64,000 nt of DNA. Source: Trifolium pratense (taxonomy: Eukaryota; Streptophyta; Magnoliopsida; Fabales; Fabaceae). Within the stretch, counting starts at the first letter, position 1, and the number at the start of each line of letters is the position of its first letter. Where the stretch lies: NCBI RefSeq assembly GCF_020283565.1, contig NC_060062.1, positions 52,474,439 through 52,538,438 on the forward strand, read 5' to 3'. Under the pieces are notes generated by a model. It had not been told where the DNA came from, made no database searches, and worked only from the letters and a program-made list of their open reading frames with translations. The position numbers were made by a program, and so were the translations under genes. Shown in pieces: positions 47,595-57,732 of this stretch.

Positions 47595-48635
47595 TGTTGG
47601 GTTTTTGTATATTGGCTACATTTTGCAAAAACATATTTTAGCCAAGTGTTGAGACAAATGTGCTGACCCCAAGTGTTGTGACAAATGTTGGGACACTTTG
47701 GAACAACACCTGACTCTGTATCGTGCGCGCCAGCTAGCGGGTTTTATTTTCTACTCAATCTTTTGAAGATCTGTTTGAAGAATTGTTTCAAGGTTTCTTA
47801 CAGAGGAAGGCGCACGTGTTTAATGTGTTTCATCAGGCAGCCAAACCCTAGTTTTATTTTCCAAAGGAATTATATTTTTGGAAAATATATTTTTGCGGTT
47901 TCAAAAATATAACTATTGTTTTCAAAAATATATCACTGCTGCCGCAATTCTAGAAGCCCTAATTTTGTCTTGAAGCCCAAGTCGTTCTACTACTATAAAT
48001 ACGAAGGCAAGCATATGGTTTCAAGCATCTAAAATCGTGTTCTTACAAAGCGTGTGTTTTAGGGATTTTAGAGTGTTAATTGTGAGCCTATCTTGTGTCT
48101 CATTGATGCAAGCTTAGGACCTGAGTGTTATTGAGTTGTAAGTGTGAACTTCTCCTAAGCTTTGAAGTACGGAGATTGTTCTGTTGTGTTGTGTGGTTTA
48201 CTCGCAAGCTTTTAAGCAAGAGTGAATCCTAGTTTCTTAGGAGTGTGTCTCCACCTGTTGTGATTGTGGAATTGAATAGCAGCGCTGTCTGTGTTGCTAA
48301 GGTGGGAATTGGGACGGGGTCTCATATCTAGGAGTTCCTAGGTAGAAGGGTCATTGGGTAGTGATTAAGTGAGAAGTTGTAAACGGGTGAGTTTAGCTTC
48401 GAAGTAATACTGCTGATAGTGGACTTCATTCCTGGATTGGTATCCCCCAGAGTAGGCTTTAGGCTGAACTGGGTTAACAACTCTTGTGTGTTATTTACTT
48501 TACTGTTTGTATTGTTTTATGTTATTTGCTCTGTTTATAGACAAGTGTTGGCGCACCAGTAACAACATCTGTCTACAACAGACAAGTGTTGATACACCTT
48601 GAGCAACACCTGTCCACTGTGTGCCAGGAATTGCA
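47595..48635 (+). repeat. 5' LTR of the Sirevirus
   Basis: A 1041-bp LTR. It contains CTATAAATACGAAGG (47994-48008), a TATA box, and clustered AAGTGTTG/CAACACCTG palindromes near both ends (47641-47712 and 48541-48612). Confidence 0.92.
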
Positions 48636-48704
48636 ATTGGCATCAGAGCAGGCACCCTGTTCTGAATTTTAGGGTGAGCTCCAGGGAAATCGTTTCTGGC
48701 AAGG

Positions 48705-49328
48705 ATGGACAAAGAAGGAGGTTTTGTTACCAGACCACCTCTTCTGGTTGGTGCTTCAAACTATGACTATTGGAAGTCCCGCATGATGGCCTTTCTAAAA
48801 CAAATTGATAGCAAGACATTGAAGGCAGTGCTGAGAGGGTGGACTCCACCTGTGAAGATGGACAAAGATGGTAAACCAACTTTTGAGTTGAAATCTGCTG
48901 AAGAATGGTCCAAAGAAGAGGATGAGCTTGCTCTTGCAAACTCAAAAGCATTATATGCACTATATAATGGTGTTGACAAACACATATTCAGACTCATCAA
49001 AAAGTGTGTCTCTGCTAAGGAAGCTTGGACAATTCTTGAGACTGTTCATGAAGGTACCTCTAAAGTGAAGTTGTCAAAGCTACAACTCCTAACAACTAAG
49101 TTTGAGAATCTAAGAATGAATGATGATGAAACCATTCAGGATTTTCACATGACCATACTTGATTTTGACAATCAATTTGATGCCTTGGGTGAAAAGATAC
49201 CTGAAGAAAAGCTGGTAAGAAAAATGCTTAGGTCTTTACCTAAGAAGTTTGACATGAAAGTCACAGCTATAGAAGAAGCAAAGGATATCACAGATATGAA
49301 GCTAGATGAACTAGTTGGTTCACTATAA
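48705..49328 (+). CDS. Sirevirus gag, N-terminal part (stopped by TAA)
   Basis: A 207-codon frame beginning 70 bp after the LTR. Residues 1-200 are the copia gag core (ASNYDYWKSRMMAFLK; AKEAWTILETVHEGT; LSKLQLLTTKFENLRM; RKMLRSLPKKFDMKV), the UBN2-type capsid domain that packages element RNA. A single TAA at 49326-49328 closes the frame; the same frame continues from 49329 into the long pol frame without other stops, so this copy is interrupted only at that codon. Confidence 0.88.
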   Translation: MDKEGGFVTRPPLLVGASNYDYWKSRMMAFLKQIDSKTLKAVLRGWTPPVKMDKDGKPTFELKSAEEWSKEEDELALANSKALYALYNGVDKHIFRLIKKCVSAKEAWTILETVHEGTSKVKLSKLQLLTTKFENLRMNDDETIQDFHMTILDFDNQFDALGEKIPEEKLVRKMLRSLPKKFDMKVTAIEEAKDITDMKLDELVGSL

Positions 49329-49355
49329 ACCTATGAGGTAGCTACAAATGAAAAG

Positions 49356-52178
49356 ATGGATAAGAAAAACAAGAGCATTGCCTTTGTCTCGAATGCTGAG
49401 GAAGAAGATCAACAGAGTGACACGGAGTCTGAGAATAGCATCTCTGATGCAATGGTTCTTCTAAGAAAACAATTTAATAAGGTGCTAAAAATAATGGACA
49501 AACGTCCAAAGACAAGTGCAGCTGACATTGGTCGCAACACTTACAGGAATTTCAGAAAACCTGTAACAGATGAGAAATCAGCTCCAAATAAAGGTGTTCA
49601 ATGCCATGAATGTGAAGGGTATGGACACATTAGAACTGAATGTGCAACATTCTTGAAGAAACAGAAAAAGGGGTTAACTGTTTCATGGTCAGATGAGGAT
49701 TCTGAAGGAGAAACTGATACTGCAAAGTCTATTCATGCACTGACAGGTGTATGCACATCTGACACTGAATCATGTGATGAAGAGCTGACCTTTGATGAAC
49801 TTGCTGAATCATACAAGGAGCTGTGTCTAAGGAGTGAAGAAGTCTGCAGAATCTCAGAAAAACAAAAGGAGACAATCTCAAAGTTGCAAACTGAAAGAAT
49901 TGTCAATCTAACAAAAATCTCTGAGATTGGTGTTAAGTGTGAAGAAGGGTTGAAAACAATTGAGGAGCAGAAGGCAATCATCGCCAATCTGGAAACAGAT
50001 AAGCTTGAGCAACTAGCAGAAATATCTAAGCTGAATGAAGAGGTAACTGAATTGAACTCTCATCTTGAGAATCTAAAGAAGCATGTTGTTATGTTATTTA
50101 AAGGAACTGACCTAGATGAAATCCTAGAAAAACTACCTACCCCTAGTAGAGCCAAAACAGGCATTGGGTATGAGTATAAAAGCGTTAATAGAATTAAAGA
50201 TTACAACAAAGATGGAAAATATATGCCTGAGATAAGTAACCAACCCTCTCCAACAATGTATGGAAAAATGTCACCACACTTGTCCACCGGACATCATACT
50301 ACACACAGACAAGTGTTACCACATATGGCTCCACATCGTCAAAGAAGGCAGAATCCTAGATTTATACCAAGGCATAAAAGCAAATATCGTTCATGGAGAT
50401 GTCATCACTGTGGAAGAAAGGGGCACATAAGACCTTACTGCTATAAGTTATATGGGTATCCAAATGAAACTATTCAAGAGAAACTTGATCCATCCATAAC
50501 TAATGCAAAGAAGGAGTGGAAACAAAAGGTTGATGTAACCAACACCAAGGGTTGTGCAGCTGAAAGTTGTGAGAAAAGCTTGATTGCTCACACTTCTCTT
50601 AGAGCCTCATCAAAAGAAGATTGGTACTTTGATAGTGGCTATTCTAAACATATGACCGGTGTTGAAAAATATTTGATGGATATAAAATCCTATGCAACAA
50701 GTTTTGTAACATTCGGAGATGGAGCTAAAGGAGAAATTAAAGGTATAGGAAGGCTGATTGACAATGGTCTACCTAAACTTGAAAATGTTCTTATTGTAAA
50801 AGGGCTAACTGCTAATCTAATTAGTATACGCCAACTATGTGATCAAGGCATGCAAGTCAACTTTACAAAAAATGAATGTCTTGTTACCAATGATGAAGGT
50901 GACATCCTGATGAAGGGTGTTAGATCGAAGGATAATTGTTACTTGTGGGTTCCTCTAGAAGAAGCTAATGTATCTACATGTCTCTTAACAAAAGAAGATG
51001 AGGTTAAGTTGTGGCACCAAAAACTAGGACATCTTAACCTGAAGAGTATGAAAAGAGCTATATCTGAGGAAGCTATCAGAGGCTTACCAAACTTACAAAT
51101 ACAGGAAGACAACATCTGTGGCGAATGTCAGATTGGCAAGCAAACCAAAGTGTCGCACCAAAAGTTGCAACACTTGTCCACTTCTAGAGTTCTTGAGCTA
51201 CTACACATGGACTTGATGGGTCCTATGCAAGTTGAAAGCCTTGGAGGTAAGAAATATGCTTTTGTTGTTGTTGATGATTTCTCTAGATACACTTGGGTTA
51301 ACTTCATTAGGCAAAAATCTGAAACCTTTGATGAATTCAAAGATCTTTGCTTACAACTTCAAAAAGAAAACGACTGTGGTATTTTAAGAATTAGAAGTGA
51401 CCATGGAAAGGAGTTTGAAAACTCTAAATTTGCTGAGTTTTGTGCTGCTGAAGGAATAGCTCATGAATTCTCTTCACCTATTACACCTCAACAAAATGGT
51501 GTGGTTGAAAGAAAGAACAGAACTTTACAAGAATCTGTTAGGGTTATGTTACATGCCAAAAACCTTCCTTATAAATTTTGGGCTGAAGCTATGAATACGT
51601 CATGTTACATCCATAATAGAGTAACATTAAGAACAGGTACTGCAACAACACTGTGTGAACTATGGAAGAACAGAAAGCCTACTGTAAAATATTTCCATGT
51701 GTTCAGATCAAAATGTTACATCTTGGCCGATAGAGAACCTAGGAGGAAATTGGATCCCAAAAGTGATGAGGGAATATTTCTAGGTTATTCAACCAACAAC
51801 AGAGCCTATAGAGTTTTCAATTCTAGAACGAAAACCATGATGGAATCAATCAATGTCGTAATTGATGATACTGATTTGACAAGTATAGATTCAGCTGAAG
51901 AGACAGATGTAGTCACACCTGTCCCAACACCAGATGATGATCAAGCTGAATATGATTCTATTCAAGACTTTGAGCCTAATACAGAGAATTTGAGACCAAA
52001 CAAAGGTCCATCAATCAGAGTTCAGAAGAACCACTCAAAGGAAATCTCTATTAGAAATCCTGACCAAGGAGTTACCATAAGAATATCTACATATGTAATT
52101 CTCAAGAATTTGAAAGAAGAAGCTCAATCTGGAAAGTTAAGGGGCAAGCTAAGTATTTGCCTATTTAAAGAATTGTAG
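49356..52178 (+). CDS. Sirevirus gag-pol (zinc knuckles, protease, integrase; no RT)
   Basis: A 940-codon frame in phase with the gag frame. It has a first zinc knuckle CHECEGYGHIRTEC (about 86-99); a coiled coil (about 140-245); a second knuckle CHHCGRKGHIRPYC (about 350-363); an aspartic protease active site DSGYSKHMTG (about 427-436, Cys of the usual DSGCS replaced by Tyr, catalytic DSG kept); and the GAG-pre-integrase HxxxH-CxxC zinc region (WHQKLGHLN ... CGECQIGK). The integrase core carries the D,D,E residues (HMDLMGP, RSDHGKEFEN, QNGVVERKNR), followed by the C-terminal YSTNNRAYRVFN block. After the linker (about residue 900 on) the frame passes directly into GKLRGKLSICLFKEL, the last residues of a Sirevirus pol, so the whole RT and RNase H are missing in frame. 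It ends at TAG 52176. Not autonomous. Confidence 0.9.
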   Translation: MDKKNKSIAFVSNAEEEDQQSDTESENSISDAMVLLRKQFNKVLKIMDKRPKTSAADIGRNTYRNFRKPVTDEKSAPNKGVQCHECEGYGHIRTECATFLKKQKKGLTVSWSDEDSEGETDTAKSIHALTGVCTSDTESCDEELTFDELAESYKELCLRSEEVCRISEKQKETISKLQTERIVNLTKISEIGVKCEEGLKTIEEQKAIIANLETDKLEQLAEISKLNEEVTELNSHLENLKKHVVMLFKGTDLDEILEKLPTPSRAKTGIGYEYKSVNRIKDYNKDGKYMPEISNQPSPTMYGKMSPHLSTGHHTTHRQVLPHMAPHRQRRQNPRFIPRHKSKYRSWRCHHCGRKGHIRPYCYKLYGYPNETIQEKLDPSITNAKKEWKQKVDVTNTKGCAAESCEKSLIAHTSLRASSKEDWYFDSGYSKHMTGVEKYLMDIKSYATSFVTFGDGAKGEIKGIGRLIDNGLPKLENVLIVKGLTANLISIRQLCDQGMQVNFTKNECLVTNDEGDILMKGVRSKDNCYLWVPLEEANVSTCLLTKEDEVKLWHQKLGHLNLKSMKRAISEEAIRGLPNLQIQEDNICGECQIGKQTKVSHQKLQHLSTSRVLELLHMDLMGPMQVESLGGKKYAFVVVDDFSRYTWVNFIRQKSETFDEFKDLCLQLQKENDCGILRIRSDHGKEFENSKFAEFCAAEGIAHEFSSPITPQQNGVVERKNRTLQESVRVMLHAKNLPYKFWAEAMNTSCYIHNRVTLRTGTATTLCELWKNRKPTVKYFHVFRSKCYILADREPRRKLDPKSDEGIFLGYSTNNRAYRVFNSRTKTMMESINVVIDDTDLTSIDSAEETDVVTPVPTPDDDQAEYDSIQDFEPNTENLRPNKGPSIRVQKNHSKEISIRNPDQGVTIRISTYVILKNLKEEAQSGKLRGKLSICLFKEL

Positions 52179-52184
52179 CAGTTA
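52176..52184 (+). promoter_or_regulatory. Putative stop-codon readthrough site (UAG CAG UUA)
   Basis: The pol frame ends in TAG followed directly by CAGTTA, which fits the CARYYA context that makes UAG leaky in tobamoviruses and that has been reported to drive envelope-like protein expression in soybean SIRE1. The frame remains open for 17 codons to the ATG at 52230 and beyond, so readthrough would fuse pol to the envelope-like frame. Confidence 0.75.
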
Positions 52185-52229
52185 CTGCATGTAACGCGTG
52201 CAACCGCCTCTTTTCCCTCTCTCCATTGT

Positions 52230-52880
52230 ATGGTGCACGCTAATCAAGGGAAATGTGATATGAATTCTTCCTCTAAAGTTAATGTTAATATTGGTACTTC
52301 TGGTAAAGTCATGATTGACTATGTGATTGATTGGTTCAAGAAAATCGTTCTTGAGACTAATGTTGTGCAAGATGTTGACACATCTTTGGCCCGAGAGAAT
52401 AAACAAGGTGAAACTGTTCCTGAAATCCCCGAACATGTGATTGTTCCTGGAAATGAAAATGGTCAGGTGATGACTGATAATAAAGAAGAAGTGTCTGACG
52501 AACACACTGATGTTAATTCCCCATCTAATGAGAAAAGTTGTTTGAACTCGAAGAAGTTCATATTGGTTGAATGGTCCCTAGAAGTGGAGGATGGACTATT
52601 CATGGCAGGGCGTGTAATAGACCTGTCCATTATTATTCAGGCGTGTAGCTTTGGTGATGATTTGTTGTATGGTTTGATTTATTTTCAAACCTATATTAAC
52701 CTGTTGGACCTAGAATGTGGAGTGTGTGCAAAGGTCAATATGTTGTGCCTGAAGTTTGGTGATGAGTTTTCTAGTTCGAATTCCGCTGCATATATATCTG
52801 ATGGAAAACTCATGGTGGTTTTGGGTGCTGAGTATGCAAAACTATGTTGTTCTTTGAAGCTGTATCCCTTGGTGAGGTGA
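52230..52880 (+). CDS. Sirevirus envelope-like frame, N-terminal part
   Basis: A 216-codon frame in the same phase as gag-pol (open from 52179). Its position after pol, the leaky stop, and its Ser/Thr/acidic N-terminal part fit the envelope-like ORF of Sireviruses, whose proteins are usually several hundred residues longer. A hydrophobic stretch lies at about 129-160 (VIDLSIIIQACSF, LLYGLIYFQTYINLL). After the stop at 52880 another frame reads PPVALIKDLFVYSLRRRLM and LEHLTSRLC (about 53036-53135), so the C-terminal part is present but broken by a frameshift or stop. No function beyond family position can be claimed. Confidence 0.65.
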   Translation: MVHANQGKCDMNSSSKVNVNIGTSGKVMIDYVIDWFKKIVLETNVVQDVDTSLARENKQGETVPEIPEHVIVPGNENGQVMTDNKEEVSDEHTDVNSPSNEKSCLNSKKFILVEWSLEVEDGLFMAGRVIDLSIIIQACSFGDDLLYGLIYFQTYINLLDLECGVCAKVNMLCLKFGDEFSSSNSAAYISDGKLMVVLGAEYAKLCCSLKLYPLVR

Positions 52881-53140
52881 TACTCGATGAGAGATCCAAC
52901 TAACTTGTTAGAGATGCCAAAGATACTTGAGGGTGATCTCAAGTCCACTCATAAAGGCACTCATATATGAAGTTTGTTGAAGAGAGATCTGAATGAACTT
53001 ATGAGCAATTTATTTTTGCTTCTAATCCTAAAAGTCAACCTCCAGTGGCTTTGATAAAGGATCTCTTTGTGTATTCCTTGAGAAGGAGACTGATGTCCTC
53101 CCAAATGTTGGAACATCTGACCAGCAGATTATGCAGTTAT

Positions 53141-55014
53141 TAAGGGGGAGTCCTTAATCTGAAGCTGGAAGACCTTGAAGACATGTCAGACTTAATGTCT
53201 TGACATCTTTATATTGAGAATTTATTTTTCTCAATATGAATGGTGGTATTTCTCTGAAACGGGATGAAGGTTGTTTACTCTAACTTGATATCATCAAGTC
53301 TATGAGAGCATGGAACTCTTGTTCTGCTGTAGTAAAAAGCACTTCAAGGGATTATGAACATTGGAGCTGTTTCAACTTATGTTCAATGGTTAATTGTTAT
53401 CTGTACTTTGGAGCGTCATCCAAATCACCTAGGATGAGCATTTTAGTTGGGAGCAAATGATTATTGTTCTTTGTTATTAAAAGCTGATCAACTACTGATG
53501 GTTGATTCTCTTGTGTCCCCCTGCTATTGTTAATTATGAGTTACTAAAACCACAAGTGAGTTACTGCTGATTCACTCGTGGAACTCATCCCTAAGACGGA
53601 TGTTGTGTCAGATGTTGATGCATCTATGACACTGGAGACAAATGTTGTACCATGTGTAGGTACATCTGCTCAGCCAATGGTTGGTACTCTCACTAGGAAG
53701 CAGATGAAAATTCTTATGTTCTGAATGTGTTTCTGATATTGTGTGCTCATATATGTGATATTCAGAGGTGATTACTACTAGTATATGTGACTATTTCAGA
53801 CCTGTTTCTGAAACTTCTGGTTTGAAGTTCTTATATGATTGTTAAAGATGGATTTGGTATATGCCTCTTGAAGTTGAAACTGGTTAATCTTCATCTGTGT
53901 GTGTGTAACTCTGAGCTAGATGTCCTGGAAATTATGTCACCTGACAGGAAGAAATATGACATGTAAGTGTTCCTTCTTAGATGATGTCTCTTTCATGATG
54001 TGCAAACAAGGGGGAAATGTTTGATGTGGTGGATATGATATGGTTCCTCCACTACTGATTTATATATGATGAGGTATGTATTCCATTGTGTTATCTTCGG
54101 TTGTAGTAGTTCTGTGCACAAAGTAGTTGATGTGCTGAAGATAATATAGGTTTATGCCTTATGACTTATAATCTTCATGCTATATTGCTGGAGTTTGGTT
54201 CCGGTATTGTGGATAACAGCTTGCATGTTCTCTTTCCACTACTTTTGTTCTCCACATCTTTTGTGGGCAAGGCCCTGGATTTCCAGCACCTGTGTGTGCT
54301 CTATGGTGTGTGAATATTCTTTCTCTATGCTCTGGTACACTATGATTTCCTATTCATGATGTTTGTCTAAATTGTGGCTAAAAAGGGGGAGTAGTGTGTG
54401 TGTGTGACAAGTGTGTGGACAGATGTTCTCACATCTGGTGACTGTTGACTGTTTTTGCATGAATTGTTCGTATGCTCGTATTGAGGGGGAGTGTGAGTAA
54501 TATGCATGTACTGAGGGGGAGTAGTGAATATTCCTTCTCTATCTGGTGTGTGTATGCATTAATTCAGGGGGAGTGTGAGTGACCTTATCTCTTGATCGCC
54601 TGAATGCGTTTAATGCCCAATGTTGTGCCAAGTGTTATGGCACCTGACTAATGAGTCCACTATCTCTTATGACTGAGAATTTATTTTTCTCAGATGTTTA
54701 TGGGAATTTATTTTTCCCTGTTGTTCTTATGTTGAAGAAATGCGCGTTAAACTATTAGGAGTTTATTTCTCCTACGTCTTAGCATCTACTATGGGAGTTT
54801 ATTTCTCCCTTGTGTTGTTCCATGAGGCTAGTTGTTTTATTATTCCGCTGTTGCATTGCCTCTGATGCTACTTACCTCTCTTGGAAGTAGTTTTATTATG
54901 TGTTACTTTCTTTCCTAGTTGTGTGATCATGTTGACTCGAAGGAAAGGTAATATTGTATCTCTCTATATACTGGTCTAATATTGTTTTAGCCAAAATTTG
55001 CCAAAGGGGGAGAT
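53141..55014 (+). promoter_or_regulatory. 3' non-coding region with multiple polypurine tracts
   Basis: Seven AGGGGGA-type tracts occur at about 53142-53150, 54008-54016, 54383-54392, 54484-54492, 54514-54522, 54566-54574 and directly before the 3' LTR at 55004-55013. Only the last is positioned to prime plus-strand synthesis at the LTR. Repeated polypurine tracts upstream of the 3' LTR are a described Sirevirus feature. The region also has repeated GAATTTATTTTTCTC and GGAGTTTATTTCTCC words (53215-53232, 54680-54815) and no frame. Confidence 0.7.
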
Positions 55015-56055
55015 TGTTGGGTTTTTGTATATTGGCTACATTTTGCAAAAACATATTTTAGCCAAGTGTTGAGACAAATGTGCTGACCCCAAGTGTTGTG
55101 ACAAATGTTGGGACACTTTGGAACAACACCTGACTCTGTATCGTGCGCGCCAGCTAGCGGGTTTTATTTTCTACTCAATCTTTTGAAGATCTGTTTGAAG
55201 AATTGTTTCAAGGTTTCTTACAGAGGAAGGCGCACGTGTTTAATGTGTTTCATCAGGCAGCCAAACCCTAGTTTTATTTTCCAAAGGAATTATATTTTTG
55301 GAAAATATATTTTTGCGGTTTCAAAAATATAACTATTGTTTTCAAAAATATATCACTGCTGCCGCAATTCTAGAAGCCCTAATTTTGTCTTGAAGCCCAA
55401 GTCGTTCTACTACTATAAATACGAAGGCAAGCATATGGTTTCAAGCATCTAAAATCGTGTTCTTACAAAGCGTGTGTTTTAGGGATTTTAGAGTGTTAAT
55501 TGTGAGCCTATCTTGTGTCTCATTGATGCAAGCTTAGGACCTGAGTGTTATTGAGTTGTAAGTGTGAACTTCTCCTAAGCTTTGAAGTACGGAGATTGTT
55601 CTGTTGTGTTGTGTGGTTTACTCGCAAGCTTTTAAGCAAGAGTGAATCCTAGTTTCTTAGGAGTGTGTCTCCACCTGTTGTGATTGTGGAATTGAATAGC
55701 AGCGCTGTCTGTGTTGCTAAGGTGGGAATTGGGACGGGGTCTCATATCTAGGAGTTCCTAGGTAGAAGGGTCATTGGGTAGTGATTAAGTGAGAAGTTGT
55801 AAACGGGTGAGTTTAGCTTCGAAGTAATACTGCTGATAGTGGACTTCATTCCTGGATTGGTATCCCCCAGAGTAGGCTTTAGGCTGAACTGGGTTAACAA
55901 CTCTTGTGTGTTATTTACTTTACTGTTTGTATTGTTTTATGTTATTTGCTCTGTTTATAGACAAGTGTTGGCGCACCAGTAACAACATCTGTCTACAACA
56001 GACAAGTGTTGCTACACCTTGAGCAACACCTGTCCACTGTGTGCCAGGAATTGCA
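55015..56055 (+). repeat. 3' LTR of the Sirevirus
   Basis: Same length and almost same sequence as the 5' LTR; the one difference noticed is at about 56012 (GCTACACC). Followed by the TSD ATACC. Confidence 0.92.
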
Positions 56056-56060
56056 ATACC

Positions 56061-57004
56061 AACTATCTCGCTCTATTTCTTTCCCTCTCAAGATCATATA
56101 TTCTTTTTTTGAACAAGCCTCCATAGATCATATATTGGATAACTATATATATAACAAAAATGTTTCATGTAAATCCCATTTTCCCTACATCTGCCACATC
56201 TGGTTAAACACATACAAAATTGTAGTTATTTCAATTGAGTAAATGGTTAATTAAATTTATATCAAATTCAAAATTGTGCTTAACATATAATTGAATTATC
56301 AACAATATTTTGATCATGATTACTGAAATTAACCACATTTTTCAACATGAATCAGGTTTCAGCAGGTGTAGGAAAAAATTGCGTCGGATTGGGTTTCAAG
56401 TTTCGGCAGGCTTCATAGTTTTCATATAAATATAAATCAGGTTTTATCTTCATCTTGTTTTATTTCATAGGTTAGAGGAAAATGTTGAAAACAGACCTGA
56501 ATGATGATTTAGACTTTCTTTGATTGTTTCCTCCCATTTTACTACTGAGTGTGAGAGTGGTGAGTGAGAAAATTATTAGCCTTAGTCACTAGAAAGTAAT
56601 GGAAGGAAGGTAGTGTGTTTTGTTGTGTTACAACTTGCAAGATAGGTCTCAATTTATGGGACTGATTATTATTACTAAACACCCTTTTGGTTAAACAATG
56701 ACAAAGGAATCTGATTCAAACCACTTGGATTAGTCCAATATTCATGGTTCAAACTAAGACAAGTTCAAACAAGGTCACATGGAACTGTAAATTTTGATTC
56801 AACTTTTGCAAAAGGTACATTTTCTGTTGTCCAATGGTTTTTTGCTTGACTTGATTAGTTATGTGATTGGTGTCGATTGTCTTTCTTGTTCTACAAGATA
56901 TGTGAACTTCAGTATGTTTTGAAATTACTGGTTATAGTATGTGGATACCTTATGTTTTGAAATTCTATGATGTTTAATTACTTGTCTTTGTTTACTTTGG
57001 AGGG
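56061..57004. other. Non-coding flank of the Sirevirus insertion
   Basis: Continues the sequence interrupted at 47594. It is AT-rich with intron-like pyrimidine tracts. Two short exon-like pieces end in good acceptors (TTTCATAG before 56470; TTTGGAG before 57002), but none could be joined into a convincing protein. No repeat ends seen. Confidence 0.3.
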
Positions 57005-57012
57005 TACATGAT

Positions 57013-57724
57013 CAGGGGCGGAGCCCTTCATGGGCTGGACAGGGCCATGGCCCGCCCCAGAATTTTTAATTTTTTTTTCATAGGTATACTATTTAGCGGC
57101 GGTTATAAACCCCCGCTAAATAGTCTGTGTAGTTTGTTAAATTTTGTTTCGCGGGGGTTTCAAACCATACAATCCAGTATTCTTTAATATGTTTTCAGTT
57201 TACGTGGGTTTAAAACCCCCGCTAGTTTTACGTCCCAGAATTCAAATATACTTTTTAATTTATTTTTTTAAGCATCCCTTCTAATATTTTATTGTTTAAT
57301 AATTTATAGATGTCTTAAAATGTGTAATTTATTTTGTCGAAGTATTCAAGTATATTTTTTTGGAGAAAAATGTACTCAAATTTTTATTTAAAATAGAATT
57401 TGTGCATAAAAATTCATGTTTGATCAATCTTTTGTTAAAAAAATTTAAATTTTTGTTAGAGATATGCATATAATATTATAAACATAAATACAAAAACTAA
57501 TTAAAAAGTATGAAATTTACACATTTGACATAAAATATATTTCATAATATATTTTTAAAATTTATTTAATAAACATGTTAATGGTCCACCTTTTGACTAA
57601 TTTTGAGATATGCATACTAGACAAACTTTCGATATGATATATCTTTTTTTTAGTAATTTCTTTTGCATGTTCGATTTATATTTGTAGCGGCCCGCCCCAA
57701 TTTTTCGGGCTAGCTCCGCCACTG
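57013..57724. mobile_element. hAT-like element, CAGGGGCGGA ends
   Basis: The ends CAGGGGCGGAGCC and GGCTAGCTCCGCCACTG are inverted, with the perfect 8-bp TSD TACATGAT (57005-57012, 57725-57732). The interior has paired words TTTAGCGGCGG/CCCCCGCTAAAT and GCGGGGGTTTCAAACC/GGGTTTAAAACCCCCGC, then AT-rich sequence. 712 bp, non-coding. A fragment of the same family end is seen at 36262-36281 (complement orientation). Confidence 0.88.
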
Positions 57725-57732
57725 TACATGAT

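Larger units (their letters stand above)
47595..56055 (+). mobile_element. Sirevirus (SIRE-type Ty1/copia) lacking RT and RNase H
   Basis: LTRs of 1041 bp (47595-48635, 55015-56055), starting TGTTGGGTTTTTG and ending GGAATTGCA, flanked by the 5-bp TSD ATACC (47590-47594, 56056-56060). The LTRs differ by one base as far as I can see (GTTGATACACC versus GTTGCTACACC), so insertion is recent. TGGCATCAGAGC (48638-48649) is the primer-binding site. The interior has gag with two zinc knuckles, protease, integrase, a short C-terminal piece of pol, an envelope-like frame, and a long 3' non-coding part with several polypurine tracts. Hairpin-forming GTGTTG...CAACAC words and multiple polypurine tracts are described hallmarks of Sireviruses. 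Confidence 0.93.

Noticed and set aside
47685..47912. 75-codon frame present identically at 47685 and 55105
   Set aside because: It lies inside both Sirevirus LTRs; duplication reflects the LTR pair and no protein motif is present.
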